Of a DNA stretch of 64,000 bases, positions 10,298-19,357 are shown piece after piece (position 1 is the first letter of the stretch; every line of letters begins with the position of its first letter). The notes beneath the pieces were generated by a model. That model saw only the letters and a list, made by a program, of their open reading frames with translations. It made no database searches and was not told the origin of the DNA. The position numbers were made by a program, and so were the translations under genes. The stretch covers positions 1,519,241 to 1,583,240 of the forward strand of contig NZ_CP030085.1 in NCBI RefSeq assembly GCF_003261235.1, read 5' to 3'. Source of the stretch: Polynucleobacter paneuropaeus. GTDB taxonomy: Bacteria > Pseudomonadota > Gammaproteobacteria > Burkholderiales > Burkholderiaceae.

Positions 10298-11421
10298 TGA
10301 GCCAACAAAACACCAACCCCGCCAATTGGTATGCCGCCGTTGATAAAACGTCGGATACTGACGATCAACGTATTCATAACATCACGGTTCTGCCACCACC
10401 AGAACACTTAATTCGTTTTTTTCCAATCTCAGGCACGCCTACTGAAGCTTTAATCAGCAAAACCCGCGTCAAGATTCGGAACATCATTCATGGCAAAGAC
10501 GATCGCCTTCTTGTCATTATTGGGCCCTGCTCGATTCACGATCCCAGGGCCGCATTGGAATACTGCCAACGTCTTTTAGCTGAACGTGAGCGTTTTGCTG
10601 GCGAACTTGAAATCGTCATGCGCGTCTATTTTGAAAAACCTCGCACTACGGTTGGTTGGAAAGGATTAATCAACGACCCCTATCTCGATGAGAGCTATCG
10701 TATTGAAGAAGGCTTGCGCATTGCACGTCAGGTACTGATGGAGATTAATCGTCTTGGTATGCCAGCCGGTAGCGAGTTCCTCGATGTGATCTCACCTCAA
10801 TACATTGCTGATTTGATTTCTTGGGGCGCAATCGGTGCACGCACAACGGAAAGCCAAGTTCATCGCGAACTCGCCTCTGGTCTATCCGCTCCAATTGGAT
10901 TTAAGAATGGTACTGATGGCAATATCAAAATTGCGACCGATGCCATTCAGGCGGCAAGTCGTCCACACCACTTCCTGTCAGTCCACAAAAACGGTCAAGT
11001 ATCAATTGTTGAGACTAAGGGCAATAAGGACTGTCATGTTATTTTGCGTGGAGGTAAAGAGCCTAACTACGAAGCAAAATATGTGGAAGCAGCCTGTGCG
11101 GAACTTGAAGCAGCAAAGCTTCCAGCCAGTTTGATGGTGGACCTATCTCATGCAAACTCTAGCAAGAAACACGAGCGTCAAATTGTTGTTGCAGAAAATG
11201 TGGCTGAACAAATTGAGTCTGGTTCAAACCAAATTTTTGGAGTAATGATTGAGAGTCACATTAAAGATGGTGCTCAGAAATTTACACCAGGTAAAGATGA
11301 TCCCAATCAACTGGAGTATGGCAAGAGCATTACGGATGCCTGTATTAACTGGGAAGATTCAGTGAATGTTTTACAAAGATTAGCGCTTGCAGTGAAGAAT
11401 CGTCGCAAGCTAAAGAAATAA
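10297..11421 (+). CDS. aroG: 3-deoxy-7-phosphoheptulonate (DAHP) synthase, type I
   Basis: This enzyme condenses phosphoenolpyruvate and erythrose 4-phosphate, the first step of the shikimate pathway to aromatic amino acids. The 374-residue protein shows the AroAI signature GPCSIHDPRAALEY, MRVYFEKPRTTVGWKG, AIGARTTESQVHRELASG and VDLSHANSSKKHERQ. It is slightly longer at the N-terminus than the ~350-residue E. coli isozymes. Which aromatic amino acid inhibits it cannot be decided here. It lies 19 bases after tldD, without a Shine-Dalgarno sequence but with a TAAAAT hexamer inside an inverted repeat at the start. A hairpin followed by a T run terminates it. Confidence 0.95.
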   Translation: MSQQNTNPANWYAAVDKTSDTDDQRIHNITVLPPPEHLIRFFPISGTPTEALISKTRVKIRNIIHGKDDRLLVIIGPCSIHDPRAALEYCQRLLAERERFAGELEIVMRVYFEKPRTTVGWKGLINDPYLDESYRIEEGLRIARQVLMEINRLGMPAGSEFLDVISPQYIADLISWGAIGARTTESQVHRELASGLSAPIGFKNGTDGNIKIATDAIQAASRPHHFLSVHKNGQVSIVETKGNKDCHVILRGGKEPNYEAKYVEAACAELEAAKLPASLMVDLSHANSSKKHERQIVVAENVAEQIESGSNQIFGVMIESHIKDGAQKFTPGKDDPNQLEYGKSITDACINWEDSVNVLQRLALAVKNRRKLKK

Positions 11422-11439
11422 AAAATATCGTGGCTTACG

Positions 11440-11470
11440 AAAGAGACTAATTTACTTAGTCTCTTTTTTT
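11440..11470 (+). terminator. intrinsic terminator of aroG
   Basis: An 11-base stem, AAAGAGACTAA (11440-11450) with TTAGTCTCTTT (11456-11466), has a 5-base loop and is followed by further T residues. It serves aroG on the + strand. The right half lies inside the end of the opposite-strand adenosyltransferase gene and encodes its last residues (KETK). Confidence 0.8.
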
Positions 11471-12021
11471 TCGTGCTTCCACAATACGTCTTTACCACCC
11501 GCCGCCTGATTCAAAACCCGGGCGAGCACAAATAGGAGGTCAGAGAGGCGATTGAGATACTGGCGTGGGGCATCATTAATTTCAACATCCCAACCCAAAC
11601 GAACGACCGAGCGTTCTGCTCGACGACATACCGTCCGACAAATATGGGCCTGCGCAGCCGCCATGGTTCCGCCAGGAAGAATGAATTCTGAAAGAGGCGC
11701 TAGGGTAGCGTTATATTGGGTTAGCCAGTCATCTAAACGGGCAACTTGCTCAGACTTGAGTAAGGTGTAGTTTGGGATACAAAGCTCACCACCCAAGTCA
11801 AATAAATCATGCTGTACCTGTAACAAAAGATCCTGGAGGGCTTGCGAGGCGCTATCTGGCACAGGGGTGGCTAGCAAAACCCCAATTTCGGAGTTCAGCT
11901 CGTCCACATCACCCATCGCGCAGATCCGTAAATGGTCCTTTTCGACCCGGCTACCGTCGCCTAAGCCAGTCATCCCGGCATCACCGGTTCTAGTCGCAAT
12001 TTTTGAAAGTCGGTTCCCCAT
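11452..12021 (-). CDS. cob(I)yrinic acid a,c-diamide adenosyltransferase (PduO type)
   Basis: This ATP:cob(I)alamin adenosyltransferase of the PduO/MMAB family makes adenosylcobalamin from reduced corrinoid. The 189-residue single-domain protein begins with the ATP-binding signature KIATRTGDAGMTGLGDG and contains the family motifs DVDELNSEIG, FILPGGT and CRRAERSVVRL. No other cobalamin gene is nearby. It is convergent with aroG and divergent from glcD, with a gap of about 35 bases to the preferred glcD start. The family is certain; the three-letter gene name varies among species, so none is given. Confidence 0.93.
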   Translation of the reverse strand: MGNRLSKIATRTGDAGMTGLGDGSRVEKDHLRICAMGDVDELNSEIGVLLATPVPDSASQALQDLLLQVQHDLFDLGGELCIPNYTLLKSEQVARLDDWLTQYNATLAPLSEFILPGGTMAAAQAHICRTVCRRAERSVVRLGWDVEINDAPRQYLNRLSDLLFVLARVLNQAAGGKDVLWKHEKKETK

Positions 12022-12043
12022 GAACTCATTATAGGTAAATGGC

Positions 12044-12049
12044 TAAAAT
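12044..12049 (+). promoter_or_regulatory. candidate -10 element of glcD
   Basis: TAAAAT lies 7 bases before the ATG at 12057 and no Shine-Dalgarno sequence is present. The -35 region is poor. The spacing matches the pattern seen before aroG, yhdP, oxyR and moaC and supports the ATG at 12057 over the in-frame ATG at 12039. Confidence 0.35.
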
Positions 12050-12056
12050 GGTAGCT

Positions 12057-13553
12057 ATGAATATGGTCGCCCCACCCCCAGATCTCGCAATCATTAGCGC
12101 TTTACAGACCAAGCTGGTTAATGCTTTGCGCCCCATCTTGCCTGAAGATGGCCTTCTTTGGGAGCCTGAAGATACGATTCCCTACGAATGTGATGGCTTA
12201 GCAGCCTATCGCAGGATGCCTTTGGCGGTTGCTCTTCCAGAAACTGAGGCCCAAGTTTCTGAAATATTGAAAATTTGCCATGCTATGACCATCCCTGTTG
12301 TTCCAAGGGGGTCTGGTACCGGCCTTTCTGGTGGGGCGATGCCCATCGCCCAAGGTCTGGTCCTCTCGCTAGCGAAGCTCAAAAAGATTGTGAGTATTGA
12401 TCCCTTTACTCGTACTGCAGTTGTCCAACCGGGAGTTCGTAATCTCGCGATCTCTGAAGCGGTTGCACATTTGGATTTGTATTACGCGCCCGACCCTTCG
12501 TCCCAAATTGCCTGCTCGATTGGCGGCAATGTAAATGAAAACTCAGGAGGGGTGCACTGTCTTAAGTATGGCCTGACTTTACAAAACGTATTGCGTGTTC
12601 GCGCAGTGCTCATGAATGGCGAGATCGTAGAGTTTGGTGGCTTAGCTCCAGATGCGCCTGGCCTAGATTTAATGTCAGTGATGATTGGTAGCGAAGGCAT
12701 GCTCGCTGTTGTTACTGAAGTGACCGTCAAGCTCGTACCTAAACCTAAACTCGCAAGAGTCATCATGGCAAGTTTTGACGACATTGAGAAGGGTGGTAAT
12801 GCTGTTGCAGCCATCATTGCCGCCGGGATTATTCCCGCGGGTTTAGAGATGATGGATAAGGCTACTACGCGTGCCGTAGAAGAATTTGTTCATGCGGGAT
12901 ACGACCTCGATGCAGAAGCCATCTTGCTTTGCGAATCAGACGGAACACCTGAAGAAGTCGCTGAAGAAATTGAGCGCATGACAGAGGTCCTAAAAAAATC
13001 CGGGGCCAGTGGAATTCAAATATCACGTGATGAATCAGAACGGCTAAAGTTTTGGAGTGGTAGAAAAAATGCCTTCCCTGCAGCAGGGCGTCTGGCAGCA
13101 GATTATTACTGTATGGATGGCACAATTCCTCGCCGCCATATCGCCACCCTACTTAAGCGTATTCAGGGAATGGAAAAGAAATATGGTCTTGGTTGTTTGA
13201 ATGTATTTCATGCTGGCGATGGCAATATGCATCCCCTCATTTTATTTAATGGGGCCGATCAAGATGAATGGCATCGAGCCGAAGACTTTGGCTCTGAAAT
13301 TTTAGAAGCCTGTGTTGAATTAGGCGGTACGATTACAGGCGAACACGGCGTAGGTATTGAGAAGATCAATACGATGTGTATCCAGTTTGGCGAAGGTGAG
13401 CGCGAATCCTTTTGGGGTGTGAAAAGCGCATTTGATCCAGATAAACTGCTTAATCCTGATAAAGCTATCCCTACCCTTAATCGCTGTGCTGAGTATGGCC
13501 GTATGCGAGTGAGTAAAGGTATCTTGCCTCATCCTGAGTTGGAGCGCTTTTAA
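12057..13553 (+). CDS. glcD: glycolate oxidase, FAD-linked subunit GlcD
   Basis: GlcD is the catalytic FAD subunit of the membrane-associated glycolate dehydrogenase GlcDEF, which oxidises glycolate to glyoxylate. FAD-binding type 4 (PCMH) motifs are visible: VPRGSGTGLSGGA near residue 85 and CSIGGNVNENSGG near residue 155. The C-terminal FAD-oxidase domain ends with GEHGVGIEK. An in-frame ATG at 12039 exists, but the one at 12057 gives 498 residues, matching E. coli GlcD (499), and has a -10-like hexamer at the expected distance. glcE overlaps the stop codon (TAATG), so the subunits are translationally coupled. Confidence 0.94.
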   Translation: MNMVAPPPDLAIISALQTKLVNALRPILPEDGLLWEPEDTIPYECDGLAAYRRMPLAVALPETEAQVSEILKICHAMTIPVVPRGSGTGLSGGAMPIAQGLVLSLAKLKKIVSIDPFTRTAVVQPGVRNLAISEAVAHLDLYYAPDPSSQIACSIGGNVNENSGGVHCLKYGLTLQNVLRVRAVLMNGEIVEFGGLAPDAPGLDLMSVMIGSEGMLAVVTEVTVKLVPKPKLARVIMASFDDIEKGGNAVAAIIAAGIIPAGLEMMDKATTRAVEEFVHAGYDLDAEAILLCESDGTPEEVAEEIERMTEVLKKSGASGIQISRDESERLKFWSGRKNAFPAAGRLAADYYCMDGTIPRRHIATLLKRIQGMEKKYGLGCLNVFHAGDGNMHPLILFNGADQDEWHRAEDFGSEILEACVELGGTITGEHGVGIEKINTMCIQFGEGERESFWGVKSAFDPDKLLNPDKAIPTLNRCAEYGRMRVSKGILPHPELERF

Positions 13554-14716
13554 TGGGCTCATCAGATTCTCAGCAGCAGATTGATTCTTTTCGTAAACAG
13601 ATCCTAGAAGCGGCAAAAACTAAAACGCCTTTATCCATCGAAGGTGGCGGTACTAAAACTTGGTATGGCAACAATAACCAGTTCGCCAAACTGAGTACTA
13701 AAAACTATAGCGGTATCCTCGACTATCAACCAGAAGAACTGGTGATCACTGCTTGCGCAGGCACACCACTTCGCGAGATTGAGCAAGTGCTAGCTGAAAA
13801 AAATCAGATGCTCGCTTTTGAACCCCCCCATTTTGGCGAGCAAGCCACTCTCGGTGGTGCAATTGCTGCAGGCTTGGCTGGTCCAGCACGAATTAGCGTG
13901 GGTAATTTGCGTGACTTTGTATTGGGTGCTCGCATCATGGATGGCAAAGGTCAAGATTTATCTTTTGGCGGTAAAGTGATGAAGAACGTTGCAGGCTATG
14001 ATGTATCTCGCCTCATGCCAGGGTCCCTGGGCACTCTTGCTCTCATCTTGGAGGCCTCTGTAAAAGTCTTGCCAAAGCCAGCTGCCAGCACGAGCATTCG
14101 TTGCCAAATTACCCAGGCTGCTGCTTTGCAAAGCCTAAACAAATCTGCCGGTCAACCCTTACCCCTCTCTGCAAGTTGCTGGATTGGTGCGAACCAAGCC
14201 GATAGTTTTGGAGAGCTAACTATTCGAATGGCAGGAGCAGAAGCAGCAGTTTATGCCGCAAAAGTGTCTCTCTGCTCAAGCCTGAATGCAAAAGAATTAG
14301 ATTCTCAAGAAGCCGAAACATTCTGGACCCAGTTGCGCGAGCAACAGTTGCCAGCATTTATAAATCTACAAGCAGATGAAACACTCTATCGCCTTGCTCT
14401 ACCTGCAGCTTGCGGTCCGCTTGACTTAGTTAATGTGGGCAACATATCTTCTGAAATCATTTTAGAGTGGCATGGTCAAGAGCGTTGGATTAAAGGCCCT
14501 AGTGATGATGCTACTTTTGCGGCGCTCAAACAACTGGCCAATGCTCATGGTGGACATGCAATGCGTTTTCGGCAGGGCGCTAAAGTCAATCCAGCCAATC
14601 AACGCTTTACTCTACTGAGTGAACAAACCCATTCTCAAGCGCTTGAACCAATTCAGGCGAGGTTAAGAGCCAGCTTTGATCCTTCCGGTGTTTTTGCTAC
14701 GAATCGCCTTCCCTAA
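13553..14716 (+). CDS. glcE: glycolate oxidase, FAD-binding subunit GlcE
   Basis: GlcE is the second FAD-binding subunit of glycolate dehydrogenase. The 387-residue protein has a PCMH-type FAD-binding fold with PLSIEGGGTKTWYG near residue 22 and ATLGGAIAAGLAGPARI near residue 100, but lacks the complete oxidase domain seen in GlcD, as usual for GlcE. The length is a little above the E. coli protein (350). Its start overlaps the glcD stop by one base and glcF follows 7 bases later. Identification rests on both motifs and position in glcDEF. Confidence 0.93.
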   Translation: MGSSDSQQQIDSFRKQILEAAKTKTPLSIEGGGTKTWYGNNNQFAKLSTKNYSGILDYQPEELVITACAGTPLREIEQVLAEKNQMLAFEPPHFGEQATLGGAIAAGLAGPARISVGNLRDFVLGARIMDGKGQDLSFGGKVMKNVAGYDVSRLMPGSLGTLALILEASVKVLPKPAASTSIRCQITQAAALQSLNKSAGQPLPLSASCWIGANQADSFGELTIRMAGAEAAVYAAKVSLCSSLNAKELDSQEAETFWTQLREQQLPAFINLQADETLYRLALPAACGPLDLVNVGNISSEIILEWHGQERWIKGPSDDATFAALKQLANAHGGHAMRFRQGAKVNPANQRFTLLSEQTHSQALEPIQARLRASFDPSGVFATNRLP

Positions 14717-14723
14717 GTAATCC

Positions 14724-16001
14724 ATGCAAACTGAACTCGCCCCCCAATTTCAAAATACAGCTGAAGGTATAGAGGCTGCGCGTATCTTAGGTAAGTGTGT
14801 GCACTGTGGATTTTGTACAGCCACCTGTCCTACGTATCAACTCCTAGGTGATGAGTTAGATGGTCCGCGAGGTCGTATCTATCTCATTAAACAAATGGCT
14901 GAAGGGCAGGCCCCAACTGAGAAAACTCGCTTACATCTTGATCGTTGCCTAACCTGTCGTAACTGTGAGAGCACCTGTCCTAGCGGTGTTCAATACGGCA
15001 AGCTGATTGATATTGGTCGTCAATGGGCTGAAGACAATACCGCTTCACGCCCTCTTAAAGATCGCCTCACCCGCTGGGCCCTCAAAGAGGGTTTAACCAG
15101 CCCCACCTTAATGAAGACGGCAATAAAATTGGGTCGTCTGGTGCGCCCTATTTTGCCGCATAGCATGAAGCGTAAAATTCCGCATCTGAAAAATAAGGCA
15201 CTTCACCCCGGTACCAATCCCCACCAAAGACCTCAGACAGAGCATGCTCGCAAAATGCTTTTGCTAGAAGGTTGCGTCCAGCCTGACATGCTGCCGAATG
15301 TGAATTCTGCAACTGCTCGGGTATTGCATGCACTGCATATTCAACTGATTAGCGCACCTAAGGCAACGTGCTGCGGCGCTCTGCGGTATCACCTCAATGA
15401 TCAGGCGGGTGGCTTAGACGATGCAAAGCAAAATATTGATGCTTGGTGGCCTTTAATTGAATCCGGGGTCGAGGCAATTGTGATGACTGCCTCTGGCTGT
15501 GGTGTGATGGTCAAAGACTATGGACACCTCTTAGCTCATGACCCGATGTATGCAGCTAAAGCAAAAAGGGTTTCTGAGTTAACGAAAGATATTTCTGAAA
15601 TCCTACCCACACTCCAAAATGAATTATTGGACTTAATTGGTAGCGAACAAAAACCTGGCGTGGTTTATCACCCACCCTGTACTTTGCAACATGGACAACA
15701 AATTCGTGGGCAAGTTGAAAAATTGCTGACGAGTTTAGGTGTGGGAGTACGATTGTGTGCAGATAGCCATTTATGCTGCGGCTCGGCTGGCACCTATTCG
15801 ATTACGCAGCCTGAACTTTCGGAGCAACTTCGTAAACAAAAATTAATACACTTACAAACTGCCTGCGAAGAATCAGATGCTCAAATGATCGTCTCGGGAA
15901 ATATTGGCTGTATTGCCCACCTTCAACAAGATCAAACTCCTGTCGTTCACTGGATTGAATTAGTCGATCAACTTCTTAGTCAACAAGCAGAGAAGAAATG
16001 A
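14724..16001 (+). CDS. glcF: glycolate oxidase, iron-sulfur subunit GlcF
   Basis: GlcF passes electrons from the flavin subunits to the quinone pool. Two 4Fe-4S motifs are seen near residues 26 and 77: CVHCGFCTATCP and CLTCRNCESTCP. Two CCG-type cysteine-rich domains follow, with CCGAL and CCGSAGTYS as the clearest elements. The 425-residue length is close to E. coli GlcF (407). yggS begins inside its stop codon region with a 4-base ATGA overlap, so glcDEF continues into yggS-proC as one transcript. Confidence 0.95.
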   Translation: MQTELAPQFQNTAEGIEAARILGKCVHCGFCTATCPTYQLLGDELDGPRGRIYLIKQMAEGQAPTEKTRLHLDRCLTCRNCESTCPSGVQYGKLIDIGRQWAEDNTASRPLKDRLTRWALKEGLTSPTLMKTAIKLGRLVRPILPHSMKRKIPHLKNKALHPGTNPHQRPQTEHARKMLLLEGCVQPDMLPNVNSATARVLHALHIQLISAPKATCCGALRYHLNDQAGGLDDAKQNIDAWWPLIESGVEAIVMTASGCGVMVKDYGHLLAHDPMYAAKAKRVSELTKDISEILPTLQNELLDLIGSEQKPGVVYHPPCTLQHGQQIRGQVEKLLTSLGVGVRLCADSHLCCGSAGTYSITQPELSEQLRKQKLIHLQTACEESDAQMIVSGNIGCIAHLQQDQTPVVHWIELVDQLLSQQAEKK

Positions 16002-16723
16002 CGCCAATTGCGATCCATCTTGAACAAGTTCGAAGACGGGTTCAAGATGCTGCCTTAGCCGCAAAGCGCAATGCCAGCAGCGTTACCCTGATGGCAGTCA
16101 GCAAAACCTTTCCTGCCAAAGATATTGAGCAAGCGATTGCAGCAGGTCAGAAGGTATTTGGTGAAAATTATGTGCAGGAAGCAATTGAGAAAATACAAAC
16201 CTTGGCAGCTTATCGATCTGAACTTGAGTGGCACTTTATTGGCCCACTCCAAAGTAATAAAACCAAAGATGTAGCAGCTCATTTTGACTGGGTTCATAGC
16301 ATTGACCGCATTAAAATTGCCGAGAGACTCTCTAGCCAACGAGGAGCACTTTCTATTTCGAAGAAGCTGCAACTTTGTGTACAGGTCAATGTTAGTAATG
16401 AAGACTCCAAAAGCGGTACTCCTTTGGATGAAGCTGAAACACTCTGTAACGCCATCGCTCAATTGCCTCACCTTACTCTGAGAGGTTTGATGGCTATTCC
16501 TGAACCTACTTCAGATCCAATGAGTCAAGCAAAAGCCTTTGGAGCGGTAGAAGATTGCTTTAAAAGAATTCAGGCGAAATACTCTAAAGAGGCTGGGTTT
16601 CAAGAATTCGACACCCTCTCGATGGGAATGTCAGACGATATGGAAGCGGCAATTGCCCATGGGAGTACGATTGTTCGCGTAGGAACTGCAATATTTGGCA
16701 AGCGAGATAAGATAAGCGCATGA
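15998..16723 (+). CDS. yggS: YggS family pyridoxal phosphate homeostasis protein
   Basis: YggS/PLPBP binds pyridoxal 5'-phosphate and keeps vitamin B6 and amino-acid pools balanced; no catalytic activity is established for the family. The 241-residue alanine-racemase-like barrel shows the PLP lysine motif LMAVSKTFP near residue 32, then FGENYVQEA, WHFIGPLQSNK and LSMGMSDDMEAAI, all diagnostic. The neighbours glcF (4-base overlap) and proC (4-base overlap) make it part of the same transcript; the yggS-proC pairing is very widespread. Confidence 0.95.
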   Translation: MTPIAIHLEQVRRRVQDAALAAKRNASSVTLMAVSKTFPAKDIEQAIAAGQKVFGENYVQEAIEKIQTLAAYRSELEWHFIGPLQSNKTKDVAAHFDWVHSIDRIKIAERLSSQRGALSISKKLQLCVQVNVSNEDSKSGTPLDEAETLCNAIAQLPHLTLRGLMAIPEPTSDPMSQAKAFGAVEDCFKRIQAKYSKEAGFQEFDTLSMGMSDDMEAAIAHGSTIVRVGTAIFGKRDKISA

Positions 16724-17577
16724 CGAGCAAAAATATATTCAATAGCGATATTCACATTACCTTTCTGGGCGGTGGCAATATGGGACGCGCCCTGATTGGC
16801 GGTCTTCTGAAAGTAGGTCTGCAAGCTCAGCAAATTTCAGTGATTGAAACGAATCCTGAAACAGCAAGTCAGCTTAAAAAAGACTTTGCAATCAGCGCTA
16901 TTGCCTCAATTGACGCCATGGCTTTAGACGGATCTAAAAATAATATTGTAGTCATGGCCGTTAAGCCTCAAGACTTTAAAGCGGCAGCACAAGCATTGAG
17001 CGGCAGACTGCAAGCATCTGCTGCTCCTTTGATAGTGAGCATTGCTGCAGGCATTCGAACTGGCGATATGAGTCGCTGGCTAGGGCAGACTCGCTGTGTT
17101 CGAGCAATGCCCAACACCCCAGCATTAATTGGCAAGGGTATTACTGGTCTTTTTGCAGAAACTTCAGTGAGTGATGCTGACCGTAACTTAGCGGAAGTGA
17201 TTTGTAACGCGCTTGGACAGACGGTTTGGGTGGACCAAGAGCAACTCTTGGATGCGGTTACTGCTTTATCTGGTAGCGGTCCTGCTTATGTGTTCGCCTT
17301 CTTAGAAGCATTGCAAGCAGGCGGGGAAAGACTCGGCTTAGATTCTGTAACGGCTCGTAAGCTAGCTTATGCAACGCTTGAAGGCGCCTCACAGCTTGCC
17401 AACCATTCTGCAGAGAATGCGAGCACCCTGCGTGAGAAGGTCACTTCAAAAGGTGGCACCACTGCCGCTGCCCTAGCAGTTCTCAAAGATTTGGAGTGGC
17501 AGGCCGCCCTGGAGAGGGCCTTGGCTGCTGCTGCAGAGCGCAGTAAAGCCATGGGTGACGAATTAGGTCAGGAATAG
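16720..17577 (+). CDS. proC: pyrroline-5-carboxylate reductase
   Basis: ProC reduces 1-pyrroline-5-carboxylate to proline with NAD(P)H, the last step of proline synthesis. The 285-residue protein has the N-terminal Rossmann motif FLGGGNMGRALIGGL, the conserved RAMPNTPALIGKG and the C-terminal signature LREKVTSKGGTTAAAL. It overlaps yggS by 4 bases and its last 15 bases overlap the end of the convergent ubiA. Confidence 0.96.
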   Translation: MTSKNIFNSDIHITFLGGGNMGRALIGGLLKVGLQAQQISVIETNPETASQLKKDFAISAIASIDAMALDGSKNNIVVMAVKPQDFKAAAQALSGRLQASAAPLIVSIAAGIRTGDMSRWLGQTRCVRAMPNTPALIGKGITGLFAETSVSDADRNLAEVICNALGQTVWVDQEQLLDAVTALSGSGPAYVFAFLEALQAGGERLGLDSVTARKLAYATLEGASQLANHSAENASTLREKVTSKGGTTAAALAVLKDLEWQAALERALAAAAERSKAMGDELGQE

Positions 17578-18420
17578 ACCCAACACTATTCCTAGGAATA
17601 GAAATCCGCCCAACCAATTATTGTGTAGAAATGCTTTGAAGCAGTTCTCACGTGAACGAGTGGAAACCAGTTTGACGTGATACAAAGCACATAACAATGC
17701 AGCTCCCCAGCCCAGCCAAAAGTAAAGACTCAGATGGACAAGTCGCGCAACAATGATTTGGCTCAGTAGAAGTACTCCGTAACAAAAAGTAATAGCGACC
17801 ACATCAAAACGGCCGAAAGTAATCGCTGAGGTCTTTATACCAATCCGAATATCATCCTCGCGGTCTACCATGGCATAAGCGGTATCGTATGCAATCGCCC
17901 AAAAAATATTACCGACAAATAAAATCCAGGCCTCTAGTGGAATGAACCCTAAGATAGCTGCATAAGCCATCGGAATACCAAAACCAAACGCAACTCCAAG
18001 CACAGCTTGCGGAATGGCGAAAAAACGTTTTGTAAATGGATAGACTGCAGCGATCAGCACTGCAAGAACGGACAGCTCTTTAGTCAGAAAATTGAGTGGC
18101 TGAATTAAAGCAAAGGCTAGTAGGGCTAAGATTATTGAAACCCAAACCGCTTCTTTGCCTGAGATCCGTCCACTCGTGACAGGACGATGCTGGGTTCTGA
18201 GAACATCTCGATCAAAATCTTGGTCTGCATAATCATTAACTGCACAACCTGCGCTACGCATGAGGAAAGTACCGATCGTGAAAATGATCAAAATCTGTAG
18301 ATTCGGTAAACCACCACTTGCCAGCCACAAAGCCCACCAGGTAGGCCATAGGAGCAGAAGAGTACCAATGGGTTTATCCAGCCTAATGAGGCGTGCATAG
18401 GCTCGTAAGCGTTCAGGCAT
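17563..18420 (-). CDS. ubiA: 4-hydroxybenzoate polyprenyltransferase
   Basis: UbiA prenylates 4-hydroxybenzoate in ubiquinone synthesis in the inner membrane. It has about 285 residues and several hydrophobic helices. The two Asp-rich prenyl-diphosphate/Mg sites are visible: NDYADQDFDRD near residue 60 and DREDDIRIG near residue 185. The ATG at 18420 is preferred over the preceding TTG; it overlaps the end of oxyR by 8 bases (coding ...GATGCCTGA), with AGGAG about 13 bases upstream. No ubiC is adjacent. Confidence 0.95.
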   Translation of the reverse strand: MPERLRAYARLIRLDKPIGTLLLLWPTWWALWLASGGLPNLQILIIFTIGTFLMRSAGCAVNDYADQDFDRDVLRTQHRPVTSGRISGKEAVWVSIILALLAFALIQPLNFLTKELSVLAVLIAAVYPFTKRFFAIPQAVLGVAFGFGIPMAYAAILGFIPLEAWILFVGNIFWAIAYDTAYAMVDREDDIRIGIKTSAITFGRFDVVAITFCYGVLLLSQIIVARLVHLSLYFWLGWGAALLCALYHVKLVSTRSRENCFKAFLHNNWLGGFLFLGIVLGLFLT

Positions 18421-19345
18421 CAATAAAACTCACTCCTGAAAGATCGCAACGACGAATTGTTTTTGCAAGCTCTTGCATCACAGGAGCACGGGTATAACTT
18501 TTCCGCCAAACCAAGCAAACCCGTCTGGTGGGTGTTGGCTCCTCCAGTGGAATGTAACGAATCAAACCTTCTTCGGTTTTGGGATCATCCACTGAAGTCC
18601 TTGGTAAAACGCTGATGCCGATTCCGCCAGCAACCATTTGTCGAATGGTTTCTAGAGATGAGCCTTCGAAGCTGTGCTGCTCACCAATGGTTGAGCCACT
18701 CCCTAAACGATTGAGCTCCGGACACACTCCAAGCACATGGTCTCGAAAGCAATGTCCTGCGCCAAGTAGCAAGGTATTCTGAGCTTTTAATTCTTGATGG
18801 GCAATGGATTGACGACTTTCCCAAGCATGTCCTTTGGGTACAGCAACCAAGAATGGCTCATCATATAAATCAATGATCTCCAGACCTGAGCTCGGGAAAG
18901 GATGCGCCAGCACAGCACAATCTAGCTCTCCTTGTCGCAACATTTCTAACAAACGGGCCGTGAAGTTTTCTTCTAGAAATAAAGGGGCATTTGGTAAAGA
19001 CTCTCTGGCTTCTCTCACTAGGCTAGGAAGTAAGTAAGGTGCGATGGTATAAATCGTTCCTAATCTTAGCGGGCCCGATAAAGGATCTTGGCCATGCTTT
19101 GCTAAATGCTTCAAAGTATTTGCTTCTTCTAAAACACGCTGAGCCTGCTCTACGACCAAGGCGCCTAAAGCAGTCATCGACACCTCAGAGCTGGTTCTCT
19201 CAAAAATTTGAATATTGAGCTCTTCCTCTAGCTTCTTGATAGCGACAGAGAGCGTAGGCTGAGAAACAAAGCAAGCCTCAGCTGCGCGCCCAAAATGGCG
19301 CTCACGAGCGACGGCTACGATATAACGAAGTTCAGTTAGTGTCAT
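18413..19345 (-). CDS. oxyR: LysR-family hydrogen-peroxide sensor OxyR
   Basis: This 310-residue LysR-type regulator has an N-terminal winged helix-turn-helix (FGRAAEACFVSQPTLSVAI) and a periplasmic-binding-like effector domain. The redox motif GHCFRDHVLGVC puts cysteines at residues 199 and 208, exactly the positions of the peroxide-sensing pair in E. coli OxyR, so it should activate peroxide-defence genes on disulfide formation. It starts 10 bases after recG and runs into ubiA. A GATAAT hexamer 6 bases before the ATG overlaps the recG stop codon, so it may also have its own promoter. Confidence 0.94.
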   Translation of the reverse strand: MTLTELRYIVAVARERHFGRAAEACFVSQPTLSVAIKKLEEELNIQIFERTSSEVSMTALGALVVEQAQRVLEEANTLKHLAKHGQDPLSGPLRLGTIYTIAPYLLPSLVREARESLPNAPLFLEENFTARLLEMLRQGELDCAVLAHPFPSSGLEIIDLYDEPFLVAVPKGHAWESRQSIAHQELKAQNTLLLGAGHCFRDHVLGVCPELNRLGSGSTIGEQHSFEGSSLETIRQMVAGGIGISVLPRTSVDDPKTEEGLIRYIPLEEPTPTRRVCLVWRKSYTRAPVMQELAKTIRRCDLSGVSFIDA

Positions 19346-19351
19346 AAGGTA

Positions 19352-19357
19352 ATTATC
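19352..19357 (-). promoter_or_regulatory. candidate -10 element of oxyR
   Basis: On the minus strand GATAAT ends 6 bases before the oxyR ATG and contains part of the recG stop codon. No Shine-Dalgarno sequence is seen. The -35 region, inside recG, is not convincing. Confidence 0.3.
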
